Shown: positions 25,330-34,566 of the stretch, piece by piece
Numbering within the stretch: the stretch's first letter is position 1
How the letters are laid out: each line of letters opens with the position of its first letter
From: Polyangiaceae bacterium
Lineage (GTDB): Bacteria > Myxococcota_A > Polyangia > Polyangiales > Polyangiaceae
Length of the DNA stretch: 64,000 nt
Assembly: GCA_016712345.1 (NCBI GenBank)
Contig: JADJRH010000001.1
Span: 2,914,001 to 2,978,000 of the forward strand
Direction of reading: 5' to 3'
Notes under the pieces: generated by a model
Told to the model about the DNA's origin: nothing
Database searches by the model: none
What the model saw: the letters and a program-made list of their open reading frames with translations, nothing else
Program-made: the position numbers and the translations under genes

Positions 25330-26819
25330 GCGTGGCCCTCCGCGCGGCGCGTGTTTTCGCCGCTTCCGAGGTGGGCGGTGAGCGCGCGAACCACAACATC
25401 GGTTCCAATTCCGCGCGAGCCTTTGATGAGCACGAGATCTCCGGGGAGCACCCACTCACATGCGAGCGGAGCGGCTTCGGCCGCGGTGTTGCGATGTGTG
25501 TACACAATTGAGCTTTCGGCGAGCGCTTGTGTGTACTTTTCGGCGAGCTTGCCAACGGCGATCACCACGCCTGCGGCGCTTTCCCGCGCTGCGCGCCCCA
25601 CCTCTTCGTGACTCGCCTCGGCGACCACACCGAGTTCGCGCATTTCACCGAGAACGAGAACAAGGCGCCGCCCATCTGCCGCCGCGAGTTCCGACGCAGC
25701 GCGGATGGATGCGCGCATGGACGCGGGGTTGGCGTTGTAACTGTCGTCCATCAAAATCACGTTTTTGCCGAGGTTTATGGGCAAAAGTCGGCCGGCGCCG
25801 CCGCCCACTTCGGCATTCGCAAACGCTTCTCCGGCAACGGCGCTGCTCAATGTGTCGCCCATTCCGCTCGCGGCGATGGATACGGCGGCGGCGCACGCGT
25901 AGGCGCCGGCTTCGCCGAGGAGCGGCGTATCAAACTCCAGGGCGCTTTCGCCGCGCCTTTCGATGCGCAGATGACCGAGCGACGTTCCTTTGGGTGCGCG
26001 CGCGGCGATGTGTACATCCACGTCGGTGCGCGTTCCGTAGGTCACTTTTGTTTGTGCGGGTGAAGCGCTCATCTGCGCGCGCACCCAATCGTTGTCGGCG
26101 TTTCCAATTGCAACGGCCTGCGGCGAAAGCGCCCGGTATAAAGCGCCTTTTTCGTGCGCAACACCTTCGATCGATCCGCACGCTTCAACGTGCGCCGCCG
26201 CGACCAACGTGACGAGGCCCACGTCCGGTAGAACCATGCGCGCGAGCTTTTCGATCTCGCCGGGAATGCTCATCCCGATCTCAACAACGGCGTAGCGATG
26301 TGTACTCTCCAGGCCGAAGAGCACCATGGGCGCTCCCACCAAGTTGTTGAGGTTGCCTTTTGTGGCGTGCACCTGACCCGGGTGGAGGCGCTCCAAAAGT
26401 GCCTGCGTTGCCACGCGCGTTGTGGTTTTTCCGGCCGACCCGGTGATGGCGACGGTTTTTCGAACGCCTCCGAGGGATCGCCAGCGCTGCGCGTGGGCGC
26501 GCGCCAAATCTCCGAGCGCGGCGAGGGTGGAGGGGACGCGAATCACCGCGGCGCCTCGGGCAACAACGTTGTCCTGCTCCACGAGGATCACCCGCGCCCC
26601 GCGCTTCACGGCAAGATCAAGGTGGCGATGCGCGTCAAATGTCTCGCCTGAAAGCGCAACAAAGAGCGCTCCGGGATCGAGCGATCGCGTGTCGGTGGAC
26701 ACTTCTGTCGTGCGATCGTTTTCACCGAGATCGCCGCTTGAAGTAAGCGTTCCGCCGGTTGTGTACACAATCTCGGCAAGTGAAAACGAGGCGCGGTTTT
26801 TGGGGATTGGCGTGGCCAT
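25326..26819 (-). CDS. murF: UDP-N-acetylmuramoyl-tripeptide--D-alanyl-D-alanine ligase
   Basis: 497 residues. ITGSAGKTTTRVATQALL (about 125-142) is the ATP loop; VEIGMSIPGEIEKLARMVLP and ILMDDSYNANPASMRASI match the MurF family. It adds D-Ala-D-Ala to complete the pentapeptide precursor. Its ATG follows directly on the murE stop. The length is somewhat above the E. coli enzyme because of a Ser/Thr-rich N-terminal segment and a short C-terminal tail. Confidence 0.95.
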   Translation of the reverse strand: MATPIPKNRASFSLAEIVYTTGGTLTSSGDLGENDRTTEVSTDTRSLDPGALFVALSGETFDAHRHLDLAVKRGARVILVEQDNVVARGAAVIRVPSTLAALGDLARAHAQRWRSLGGVRKTVAITGSAGKTTTRVATQALLERLHPGQVHATKGNLNNLVGAPMVLFGLESTHRYAVVEIGMSIPGEIEKLARMVLPDVGLVTLVAAAHVEACGSIEGVAHEKGALYRALSPQAVAIGNADNDWVRAQMSASPAQTKVTYGTRTDVDVHIAARAPKGTSLGHLRIERRGESALEFDTPLLGEAGAYACAAAVSIAASGMGDTLSSAVAGEAFANAEVGGGAGRLLPINLGKNVILMDDSYNANPASMRASIRAASELAAADGRRLVLVLGEMRELGVVAEASHEEVGRAARESAAGVVIAVGKLAEKYTQALAESSIVYTHRNTAAEAAPLACEWVLPGDLVLIKGSRGIGTDVVVRALTAHLGSGENTRRAEGHA

Positions 26820-28400
26820 TTACGCCTCCCCCTTTTCACCGCGCCGCATGGCAAGAGCGCGCCGCGCTTCGTCGCGATCGTCAAACGCGATCGTTTTGTC
26901 GCGGAGGATTTGATAGGGCTCGTGGCCTTTTCCAGCGAGAAGAATCACGTCGCCCGGGCGGGCTTGAAGAACCGCGTGTTCAATTGCGGCGCGTCGATCT
27001 GCGATGACCTCTGCGGTGGCGTTGGCCTGTTCCACGCCTGGCAAGATCGCGTTGATGATGTCCTGCGGATCTTCGCTTCGCGGATTGTCGTTGGTGACGA
27101 TCGCGACGTTGGCGAGGCGGCCCACGGTTTCGCCCATGATTGGGCGCTTTTTCGGGTCGCGATCACCGCCGCAGCCAAACAGGCACACAACGCGCGTGGG
27201 TGATCCGTCTGCGCGCCTTGCAAACGCTCGCACCGAATGGAGTACACGTTCGAGAGCGTCGGGCGTGTGGGCGTAGTCAACGAGCACCACCACGTCGTCC
27301 ACGGCCGGATCGTCGCAACGTTCGAGGCGTCCCGGCACCGCCACGCGCTCACTCAAAGCGTGCGCCGCAGCCTCCAGATCGAGATCTAAAAGGAAAACAC
27401 ACGACAGCGCGCAAAGCAGGTTTGATGCGTTGTGCGCTCCGATCAAAGGCGATTTAATGTGTACACGTCCCTTGGGTGTACGCACGCGCATACCAATGCC
27501 GGAGACGTCGAGCGTCAGCGATTCCGGCGCGATCTCCACAGATGTCGGAGCGTCGAGCTTGGCCGAATACCGCGCGAGGATGGATGAATGCGGAAACTTT
27601 TGGTGAGCCACGCGCTCAGCCAACGTTGCGCCGAAAGCGTCGTCGACATTGATGGCTGAAGCACCGGGCGAAAGATCAAAAAAGAGGCGCGCTTTGGCGG
27701 CCGCGTACGCCTCCATTGTGCCGTGATAATCGAGGTGATCCTGCGTGAGATTGGTGAACGCGGCGATGCGAAATCGAACTGCATCGGCGCGGGCCGCGGC
27801 GAGCGCAATCGACGACACTTCCATGACGAGATGGGTGGCGCCGCGTTCGCGCATTTGGGCCGCGATCCGAGCCAATTCATCAGCTTCGGGGCTTGTGTGC
27901 GTCGAGGGAAGATCGAGTTCTTCAAACTTGCAACCAAGTGTACCCACCACACCGGGACGTGCTCCGGCGCCGCGGATCGCAGCAGCGGTGAGATAGCTCG
28001 TTGTGGTTTTTCCGTTGGTGCCGGTGATGCCCACCGCTTCCACCGAAAACGTGGGATGGCCGTAAACAGCGGCCGAAGCGAACGCGATCGCTCGCGGAAC
28101 ATTGTCGGCTTCAATGCGCGCCGCACCGCTGAACAACGCCTGACTGCCGCGTTTCACAAGCACGGCCACCGCTCCACGCGAAATTGCATCGGCGATAAAA
28201 CGCTCGCCGTCGGCTTTTTCTCCCGCGCGCGCAATGAAGAGGTCGCCCGCTTGAACGCGCCGTGAATCTTGATGTGCGCCCGAAACAAATGTGTCGGGTG
28301 AGCCGCTCACAAGAACAGCTCCCGGCACCTCGTGAACGAGATCGCCGAGCCGCGCGCCGATCGTTCCAACCGGTGTGGCTTCTTTGGCTTTGTCGGTCAT
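26820..28400 (-). CDS. murE: UDP-N-acetylmuramoyl-L-alanyl-D-glutamate--diaminopimelate ligase
   Basis: 526 residues. ATP loop GITGTNGKTTTSYLTAAAI (about 123-141), NLTQDHLDYHGTMEAYAAAKARLF, and the C-terminal IVTNDNPRSEDPQDI. The DNPR motif is the signature for meso-diaminopimelate specificity, as expected for a Gram-negative. The ATG overlaps the ftsI stop by 4 bases. Confidence 0.96.
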   Translation of the reverse strand: MTDKAKEATPVGTIGARLGDLVHEVPGAVLVSGSPDTFVSGAHQDSRRVQAGDLFIARAGEKADGERFIADAISRGAVAVLVKRGSQALFSGAARIEADNVPRAIAFASAAVYGHPTFSVEAVGITGTNGKTTTSYLTAAAIRGAGARPGVVGTLGCKFEELDLPSTHTSPEADELARIAAQMRERGATHLVMEVSSIALAAARADAVRFRIAAFTNLTQDHLDYHGTMEAYAAAKARLFFDLSPGASAINVDDAFGATLAERVAHQKFPHSSILARYSAKLDAPTSVEIAPESLTLDVSGIGMRVRTPKGRVHIKSPLIGAHNASNLLCALSCVFLLDLDLEAAAHALSERVAVPGRLERCDDPAVDDVVVLVDYAHTPDALERVLHSVRAFARRADGSPTRVVCLFGCGGDRDPKKRPIMGETVGRLANVAIVTNDNPRSEDPQDIINAILPGVEQANATAEVIADRRAAIEHAVLQARPGDVILLAGKGHEPYQILRDKTIAFDDRDEARRALAMRRGEKGEA

Positions 28401-30478
28401 GCGGGCGGCTCAAAAATGAGCTTCACCGTGGCGCCTTTGGGAAGCACCGCTCCGGCCGGCGGCTCTTGGCGCGTCACGCGTCCTGTGCCCTCCAATTGCG
28501 GCAGCAAACCAAGGGCTTTTGCGCTCTTGATCGCTTCGCGAATGGGGAACCCTTGAAAGTCGGGCAGGCGAACTTCGCCGCCTTTGAGTGGAGCCGACGG
28601 TGTGACAACCGCTTGCGTCAGCGCTTTTTGTTCCGCCATTACCTGATACGCGTTCGTGGCTTGATCCGCGCCGGTTCGAGCGATTTGACTCAACTCGGAA
28701 AGCTTCACGGGCTCCGTGCCTTTGGGCATGACGCCGAGGTAACGAAGCGCCATTTCACCCACGCGTCGAAACACGGGACCGGCAACCGAACCACCTGCGT
28801 ACGTGCCGCCCATTGGTTCGTCGAGCACAACGGCGATCACGATCCGAGGCTTTTCCGCCGGTACAAACCCCACGAACGACGCAACGTAGTGCGTGTCTGT
28901 GTACTTTCCGGTGGCGGGATCGATCTTCTGCGCAGTGGCTGTTTTGCCGGCTACGCGAAAGCCCGGAATCGCCGCCTCAACACCGGTGCCTTCACCTTCG
29001 GTGACCGACACCAACATTTCTGAAACAAGCTTGGCCGTGTGCGCTCCCACCGCATCGCGACGCACGCGCGGTGAAGATTCCACAAGCGGCTGACCCGTTG
29101 CATCTGTGGTGCGCTTCACAAGCACCGGCTCAAGCAATCGACCGTTGTTGGCGACCGCGCTCATCGCCATGACGAGCTGAAGCGCGCTCACGCTGATGCC
29201 TTGACCGAACGCTGCGGCCGCCGTTTCAACCTGCACCCACGGGCGTTTTGCGGGCCGCAACACACCGATGGTTTCGCCGGGGAAAGGTACACCTGTCGCG
29301 TCGCCGAAACCGAACCTACGAAATGTTTCGTAGAGCTTTTCTTCACCCATCGAGAGGGCAATTTTGGCGGCGCCGATGTTCGACGAAACCGTCAAAATCT
29401 GCGTTGGACTAAGCCATTTTGAAATGTGCGTGTCGTGGATGACGATGTTGTCGATCGCCATGTTTCCCTCTTCGCAGTAGATGGGCTGCGTGGGGGAAAT
29501 CGCGCGGTTTGCGAGCGCGCCCGCCATGGTGAACACCTTCATCGTCGAGCCCGGTTCAAACCGGTCGACGATTGCGCGATTGCGCCTGTTTCCAGGGTCT
29601 GCCGCGCCGTAATCATTGGGGTTATAACCGGGGCCGCTCGCCATTGCGAGGATCTCGCCGTTCGACGGATCGACAACAATCACCGAGCCGCCGACCGCCT
29701 CGTAGGTTTTCAGCGCCGCGTCGAGTTCACGCTCTGCGGTGAACTGAATGGCCTTGTCGATCGTGAGGTACACATTGTGTCCGGCGAGCGCCTGCTCATC
29801 GTCCACGCCGTCGGAGAAGATCAAACGACCCGAGCGATCGCGCAGACCGCGAAGCTCCGACGCGTGACCTTTCAACTCGTGTTCGAGCGACAGTTCAAGC
29901 CCTTCGCGCCCTTCACCGTCGGGTGAAACGAAACCGAGCACAGGCCCCGCGAGTTCACGATTTGGATAAAAGCGATGCCCTTCACCTTCGATGGTGATCC
30001 CGCGAATTGGATAACGCTGCGCCTTGTCACCGAGCGCGCGGATCGCGGTCACCTCTTGATCGGAAACGCGCCGCTTGAGCCACACGAAACGCCGCCTGCG
30101 GCTGAGCTTTTCGTGCACCTCTTCCATCGAAAGATGCAGCGCCTCCGCGATGCGTTCCGAGTTTCGAAGGAGCGCCGCCGCAACGTATTTTTCTTCCACG
30201 CCGCGCAGCATCTCCACCGCATCGGCGGACACGCTCGGCACCTCCACGCTTTCAGCAAGCGGAGCGCCGTTGCGGTCGTAAATCGTTCCGCGTTTCGGCT
30301 GCACGTGCAGGCGGCGTTGACGCTGTCTCTCCGCGAGATCCAGCCATTGATCGCCGTCTTCTACTTGAATGTTGTACGCGCCGCTGACAACGGTTCCGAG
30401 CCCCGTGGCCATCAGACCGCACAAGATCCCCATTCGGATCTTGATCCATTTGGCGCGATTCGGGTCGAGGTTCTTCAC
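28397..30478 (-). CDS. ftsI: Septal penicillin-binding protein FtsI (PBP3) with PASTA domain
   Basis: 693 residues. One N-terminal membrane helix (about 15-38), pedestal domain, then the transpeptidase with PGSTMK (active Ser), SSN (as TVSSNIGAAK) and the KTG motif altered to GKTATAQK. Residues about 625-690 form a PASTA domain (LPDFQGFPIREAIKSAKALGL), which E. coli FtsI lacks but delta-proteobacterial and Gram-positive enzymes have. It cross-links septal peptidoglycan with FtsW. It overlaps both neighbours by 4 bases. Confidence 0.95.
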   Translation of the reverse strand: MKNLDPNRAKWIKIRMGILCGLMATGLGTVVSGAYNIQVEDGDQWLDLAERQRQRRLHVQPKRGTIYDRNGAPLAESVEVPSVSADAVEMLRGVEEKYVAAALLRNSERIAEALHLSMEEVHEKLSRRRRFVWLKRRVSDQEVTAIRALGDKAQRYPIRGITIEGEGHRFYPNRELAGPVLGFVSPDGEGREGLELSLEHELKGHASELRGLRDRSGRLIFSDGVDDEQALAGHNVYLTIDKAIQFTAERELDAALKTYEAVGGSVIVVDPSNGEILAMASGPGYNPNDYGAADPGNRRNRAIVDRFEPGSTMKVFTMAGALANRAISPTQPIYCEEGNMAIDNIVIHDTHISKWLSPTQILTVSSNIGAAKIALSMGEEKLYETFRRFGFGDATGVPFPGETIGVLRPAKRPWVQVETAAAAFGQGISVSALQLVMAMSAVANNGRLLEPVLVKRTTDATGQPLVESSPRVRRDAVGAHTAKLVSEMLVSVTEGEGTGVEAAIPGFRVAGKTATAQKIDPATGKYTDTHYVASFVGFVPAEKPRIVIAVVLDEPMGGTYAGGSVAGPVFRRVGEMALRYLGVMPKGTEPVKLSELSQIARTGADQATNAYQVMAEQKALTQAVVTPSAPLKGGEVRLPDFQGFPIREAIKSAKALGLLPQLEGTGRVTRQEPPAGAVLPKGATVKLIFEPPA

Positions 30479-30993
30479 TGTACACTTCCCTGATTCGCGG
30501 GCTCATTCACAGCCGCGGGCACATCGTTCGGCGGCTGCACAACGCCGTTTGCGTAAGGCACTTCGGGTGCGTCTCCCGGTGCGCTGTCCGATGCGGTTGT
30601 CGACGCGCTCGGCGCTGGTGCGGTTTCACTCGCTGTGGCGCTCGCCGAAGGTTTCGCCGCCGGTTGCTCGGTATCGCCTTCACCCGCGTCGTCTTCCGGC
30701 GGAAGAATTGCCGCCATCGGTTTGAGCGGAATCACCCGCTCGGGCGGCGGCGGATTCATCCCGAGAAGCGTGCGCGCCACCATTTCCACGCGCTGCGGCG
30801 TTTCGTAGCTCGCCGCTTCAAGCGAAAGCACGCGCTTCTGTTCACGCAGCCGCGCCTGTTCCGCGCGCGCACGCCCGAGTTTGTAACCGAGATCCACCGT
30901 GCGACCGCGCAAACCGAGGTGCAGCACAAACGCCGCCACCGTTGCGATCACAGCCAGCGTCCACAATGCGAGAAACGGCCGTTGCTTTTTCAC
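30475..30993 (-). CDS. ftsL: FtsL-like cell division protein
   Basis: 172 residues. Short cytoplasmic start, one membrane helix (FLALWTLAVIATVAAFVLHL, about 7-26), then a coiled-coil stretch with EQARLREQKRVLSLEAASYE. Position between rsmH and ftsI is diagnostic, since sequence conservation is weak. An unusual Pro/Ala/Ser/Thr-rich periplasmic tail of about 80 residues follows. FtsL bridges FtsQ/FtsB to FtsW/FtsI. Confidence 0.8.
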   Translation of the reverse strand: MKKQRPFLALWTLAVIATVAAFVLHLGLRGRTVDLGYKLGRARAEQARLREQKRVLSLEAASYETPQRVEMVARTLLGMNPPPPERVIPLKPMAAILPPEDDAGEGDTEQPAAKPSASATASETAPAPSASTTASDSAPGDAPEVPYANGVVQPPNDVPAAVNEPANQGSVQ

Positions 30994-32000
30994 GCAACCG
31001 ACTCCTCGTCGTCGACAGCCGATTCACCGCCGCCGAACGTGTCGGGATCGTCCATGTCAAACCCCAGGTTTTCCGACTCATCAATGCGGCGCGCCGCACG
31101 CAATTTGGCGCTTCGAGCGCGCGGGTTTTCAGCCGTTTCCGCGTCGCTCGGCACCACCGGTTTTTTGGTGAGCGCGCTCCAACCGACCGAACGAAACGCG
31201 CGCTTCATCAACCGATCTTCAAGCGAATGAAACGAGATCACCGCAAACACAGAGCCCACCGAAAGCACCTGTTTTGCCGCTTCGATCAGCGCATTCAGCT
31301 CACCGAGTTCATCGTTTACCGCGATCCGAAGCGCTTGAAACGTTTTCGTCGCCGGATCCACTCCACCAATGCGCGCCGGCCCCACAGCACGAATCACCGC
31401 GCGCCTTAGATCCAGCGTTGTGTGAAGTTCACCCGCAGCGTGCGCCTGCTTGATGCACCGAGCCACGCGCCGCGATCGCTTCTCGTCTCCAAACCGAAAC
31501 AGCACATCCGCAAGTTCATCGTCCGAAAGCGCTTCAATCAGATCCAACGCCGTGGAGCCGTCGCTCGCATCCATGCGCATGTCGATCGGCCCACCCAACC
31601 GAAAGCTCATCCCGCGCTCGGCCTCGTTGAGCTGCATCGAACTCACACCGATGTCGGCACAAATTCCGTGTACACAAGAAATGCCAAGCGCTTCCAAATG
31701 GCCGGCAATTTCCGAGAATTTTCCGTGCACAGGCACAAACCGGTCACCGAAATGACCAAGCCGCCCGCGCGCAATTGCAAGCGCCGACAGATCTCGATCG
31801 ATCCCGATCACCCGCGTTCCGGCAACGCTCAAAATCGCTTCAGCGTGACCGCCCGCACCGAGCGTTGCGTCCACATACGTGCCGCCCTCGTAAGGAGCGA
31901 GCGCCGCCAACATTTCGTGCAAAAGCACCGTTTTGTGCGGCACTTCCATATCAACGGGTTCGCGCGGAGGGGCCATGGGAACAACGTTCTCAACGTTCAT
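30990..32000 (-). CDS. rsmH: 16S rRNA (cytosine-1402 N4) methyltransferase RsmH (MraW)
   Basis: 336 residues from the ATG giving MNVENVVPMAPP, which overlaps the mraZ stop as ATGA. HKTVLLHEMLAAL, YVDATLGAGGHAEAIL (SAM loop) and VISFHSLEDRLMKRAF are family signatures. It methylates C1402 of 16S rRNA. A longer frame extends into mraZ, but the overlapping ATG is preferred. It is the usual second gene of dcw clusters. Confidence 0.95.
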   Translation of the reverse strand: MNVENVVPMAPPREPVDMEVPHKTVLLHEMLAALAPYEGGTYVDATLGAGGHAEAILSVAGTRVIGIDRDLSALAIARGRLGHFGDRFVPVHGKFSEIAGHLEALGISCVHGICADIGVSSMQLNEAERGMSFRLGGPIDMRMDASDGSTALDLIEALSDDELADVLFRFGDEKRSRRVARCIKQAHAAGELHTTLDLRRAVIRAVGPARIGGVDPATKTFQALRIAVNDELGELNALIEAAKQVLSVGSVFAVISFHSLEDRLMKRAFRSVGWSALTKKPVVPSDAETAENPRARSAKLRAARRIDESENLGFDMDDPDTFGGGESAVDDEESVA

Positions 32001-32449
32001 AAGCGGAGCTGCTCGCTCAATGCGGCTTTGAATTGTTGAAGGTCGGCCTCGCTCATCTGCTGAGCGTTCTTCCACCGCGCGCGCGACCAAAGTTCGGCGG
32101 TTTTGCCCATTCCCGCCCACAAAACCTCTTTTTCGAGGTCTGCGTACTCACGCAGGTTCGGCGGGATCAGAATGCGCCCAGCCTTGTCGATCTCGGCATC
32201 CACCGCCGCCGACAAGTACTTGCGCCGAAAGGCCACCACGTTCGCGTCAAACTGCGAAAGCGCCCCGATCTTCGTCTCCAGCTCTTCCCACGCCTTCATT
32301 GGGTACACGTGCAAACACGGGTCGAAGAGGGCGGGCGTCACAACAAGCCGAAAATCGTTTTCCGCCGCGAGCACGTCGCGAAAACGCGCGGGGATGCTGG
32401 TGCGTCCCTTCGCGTCAATCGCATGTTCGTAGTGCCCGCGAAACATCAT
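31997..32449 (-). CDS. mraZ: Transcriptional regulator MraZ
   Basis: 150 residues with two AbrB-like repeats: FRGHYEHAIDAKGRTSIPARFRDVL (shown in part) at about 3-25 and AEIDKAGRILIPPNLREYADL at about 85-105, each with the DxKGR or DKAGR core. MraZ represses its own operon by binding repeats just upstream, and three such repeats are visible at 32477-32501. First gene of the dcw cluster. Confidence 0.95.
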   Translation of the reverse strand: MMFRGHYEHAIDAKGRTSIPARFRDVLAAENDFRLVVTPALFDPCLHVYPMKAWEELETKIGALSQFDANVVAFRRKYLSAAVDAEIDKAGRILIPPNLREYADLEKEVLWAGMGKTAELWSRARWKNAQQMSEADLQQFKAALSEQLRL

Positions 32450-32476
32450 GGCCTAACCGAATTTCTCTTCGCGGCA

Positions 32477-32542
32477 TGACAGTTTTTGCCACTGTCTCCC
32501 ACGAAGCTCGGCCACGCTACGGACCGCCCTCCAAAGTGTCAA
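32477..32542 (-). promoter_or_regulatory. dcw promoter with MraZ-operator-like repeats
   Basis: On the minus strand TTGACA (32537-32542) is followed after 17 bases by TAGCGT (32514-32519), a plausible sigma-70 promoter. Just downstream are TGGGA, TGGCA and TGTCA at exactly 10-base steps (32497-32501, 32487-32491, 32477-32481), resembling the TGGGN-N5-TGGGN operator known for MraZ. This fits autorepression of the cluster. Confidence 0.5.
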
Positions 32543-32985
32543 CAATTTGGCCGGATCCAACGGATTGGCGGGTGGTTCACCACCTGCACAAGCGTCCATA
32601 AGCCAGTCCTGAACACCTGTGGATAACCTGTGGATCCGGGCCTGTGGAAAACCAAAAGTGGGAAGGAATGGAAAGCTTTTTTGCTTGTGGAGAGCGCCGG
32701 TGGATAACTCGTGGGGGAAACCGGCCCGAGATCCGCCGGGCAGAGGGTCGAGGTGGGGTGGGGGGCCGGACCGAAGTGGGGTCGGACGACCAGTCGAAGT
32801 GAAGTGGGGCAACCGGAGGCCGGAGATCGGGTGCCCCACCCTCGGTCCGCGTTCCGCGGCCCGTCCCCCCCAAGCGTCGTGCTCGCGTTGCTGCGCGCGA
32901 CGCGGGGGGGGAAAAGCCGCCGTAAAGCCGAAATCGCCGGCCCCTCAAAGAGTGCGAGTGACCTTCCTGCAATTGCGCAGGTGTC
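32543..32985. other. Intergenic region upstream of mraZ with a DnaA-box cluster
   Basis: No gene is supported. TGTGGATAA, the exact inverse of the DnaA box TTATCCACA, lies at 32618-32626. Related nonamers are TGTGGATCC (32629-32637), TGTGGAAAA (32643-32651) and GGTGGATAA (32699-32707), all in one direction. The rest is very GC-rich with G-runs (32750-32910). Confidence 0.5.
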
Positions 32986-32987
32986 GT

Positions 32988-33026
32988 TTACTCACAAGCT
33001 CAGTAATATACCAAACCTGTGAGTAA
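32988..33026. promoter_or_regulatory. Inverted repeat spanning the ATPase gene start
   Basis: TTACTCACA (32988-32996) and TGTGAGTAA (33018-33026) are perfect inverse copies. The right arm contains the GTG start codon, and the spacer holds AT-rich AGTAATATACC. It could be an operator or a leader hairpin that hides the start codon. Confidence 0.4.
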
Positions 33027-34470
33027 CGATCAGATCGGACGCGGAGCACGCGGTGGTGAGAAGTTCTTTAATCGCGAGCGTGAACTCGCCTTCCTTCGGG
33101 AGATCCATGATCGAAAGGGGGCGCAGCTCGTTGCGATCTACGGTCGTCGGAGAATCGGAAAAACCTCACTCCTCCTGCACTGGATCGAAACCGAGCCCCG
33201 GGTCCGTGGGGTCTATTTCGTTGCCCACCGCACGACCTCGGCGGCGCTGCTCGCCAAGTTTTCACAGGCGCTCCAGCCAATGCTCGGCACGGCCGATCCC
33301 GCGTTTTCGTTCTCAAGCTGGGAGGCCGCGCTGCGCGAGTTCGCCCGCCTCGCACGAACGGATCGGGTCGTGGTTGTCATTGATGAGCTGCCCTACCTTC
33401 TTGAGTGCGAGCCCGCATTTGCGACGATCCTTCAAGCCGCATGGGATCGCGATCTACGTCGTTCCCGTGTGCGTCTGCTCCTCGCCGGCTCGCACTACCA
33501 CATGATGGCGGACACTCTCGCGTCGCCGAAAGGGCCGCTCTTCGGCCGCACGACCGCCGACCTGCTGCTCGACGAAATCGGTCTCCGAGAGATGTCTCTC
33601 TTCCTTCCGGATTACTCACCCGAGCAGCTCGTGGAGACGTACAGCGTCATCGGCGGCGTGCCCCGCTACTTGGAAGCGTGGAGTGATCGCCGTCCGGTGC
33701 TCGCCAACATTCGCGAAACCGTCCTCTCGCCCGTGAGCATCTTTCGCAACGAGCCGGCCTTCCTCATCCAAGACGAAATCGCCGAGCCGCGCACATACCT
33801 GGCGATTCTTGAAGCGATCGGCGGCGGAATGAAGCGTCCGGTCGATATCGCAAAGCGCGCCGGGATCCACCTCGCCCACGTGGGGAAATACCTCCACACG
33901 CTTGAACTGCTCCGTTTCGTCCGCCGCGTTGTTTCCGTTGATTTACCGAGCCCCGCCACCGCACGGACATCGCAGTACGAGATCCGCGATCCCTACCTTC
34001 GCTTTCACTTCACCTTCGTGCAACCAAACCTCAGCCTCATCGAGCAGGGTCGGCTCGATCGTCTGCTCGAAATCATCCGCGATGGGTTTGATGCGTACAT
34101 TGGAAAGACCGGCTACGAAGAGATCTGTCGTCGTTACGTTGCCGCGCTCGCCGACGGAGGCGATCTCCCCTTCGAGGCGCTCGACGTGGGTCGCATTTGG
34201 GACCGGCGCATCGAGATCGATATAGTGGCGCTCGACCGTCGATCGCGAATTGCGCTCATCGGCGAGTGCCGTTATCGCCGCGGCAAGATGCGCCTTGAAG
34301 TTCTCGACGACCTTATCGCTCGATCAAAGGCTTTGAAGAAGCTCCGGGGATACAAGCTCCACTACATCCTATTTTCGCGCTCGGGCTTCACAGGCGCGCT
34401 CCAGCAGCGCGCGAAGCGCGAGCGGGTTCGGCTTGTGGAAGGCGTGCCCGGCGTGGGGCGCGTTGCCTGA
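33019..34470 (+). CDS. STAND-type ATPase of the archaeal-ATPase/DUF234 class
   Basis: 483 residues. FFNRERELAFLREI precedes Walker A VAIYGRRRIGKTSLLLHW (about 39-56); Walker B is VVVVIDELPYLL (about 116-127); then GSHYHMM and a winged-helix region (about 255-310). The C-terminal DUF234-like region ends in EIDIVALDRRSRIALIGECRYRRGK, matching a PD-(D/E)xK nuclease core (D, E-x-K-like ECR). Such proteins are widespread in archaea and patchy in bacteria, and are suspected of defence or mobile-element roles. It stands alone, divergent from the dcw cluster, and is probably an acquired gene. Confidence 0.8.
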   Translation: MSNDQIGRGARGGEKFFNRERELAFLREIHDRKGAQLVAIYGRRRIGKTSLLLHWIETEPRVRGVYFVAHRTTSAALLAKFSQALQPMLGTADPAFSFSSWEAALREFARLARTDRVVVVIDELPYLLECEPAFATILQAAWDRDLRRSRVRLLLAGSHYHMMADTLASPKGPLFGRTTADLLLDEIGLREMSLFLPDYSPEQLVETYSVIGGVPRYLEAWSDRRPVLANIRETVLSPVSIFRNEPAFLIQDEIAEPRTYLAILEAIGGGMKRPVDIAKRAGIHLAHVGKYLHTLELLRFVRRVVSVDLPSPATARTSQYEIRDPYLRFHFTFVQPNLSLIEQGRLDRLLEIIRDGFDAYIGKTGYEEICRRYVAALADGGDLPFEALDVGRIWDRRIEIDIVALDRRSRIALIGECRYRRGKMRLEVLDDLIARSKALKKLRGYKLHYILFSRSGFTGALQQRAKRERVRLVEGVPGVGRVA

Positions 34471-34566
34471 TCTTTCGATTCAGGTCGCGTTTTGCTCTCA
34501 GAGTCGCGGCGTGTCGCCCCAATTCACCGCGTCGCAACTCCGCCCAACCGGTGGTAAACGGGCCCG

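Noticed and set aside
32543..32985. Chromosomal replication origin
   Set aside because: DnaA boxes are present, but no dnaA, dnaN, gidA or parAB gene is near and no clear AT-rich unwinding region is seen, so only a DnaA-box cluster is claimed.
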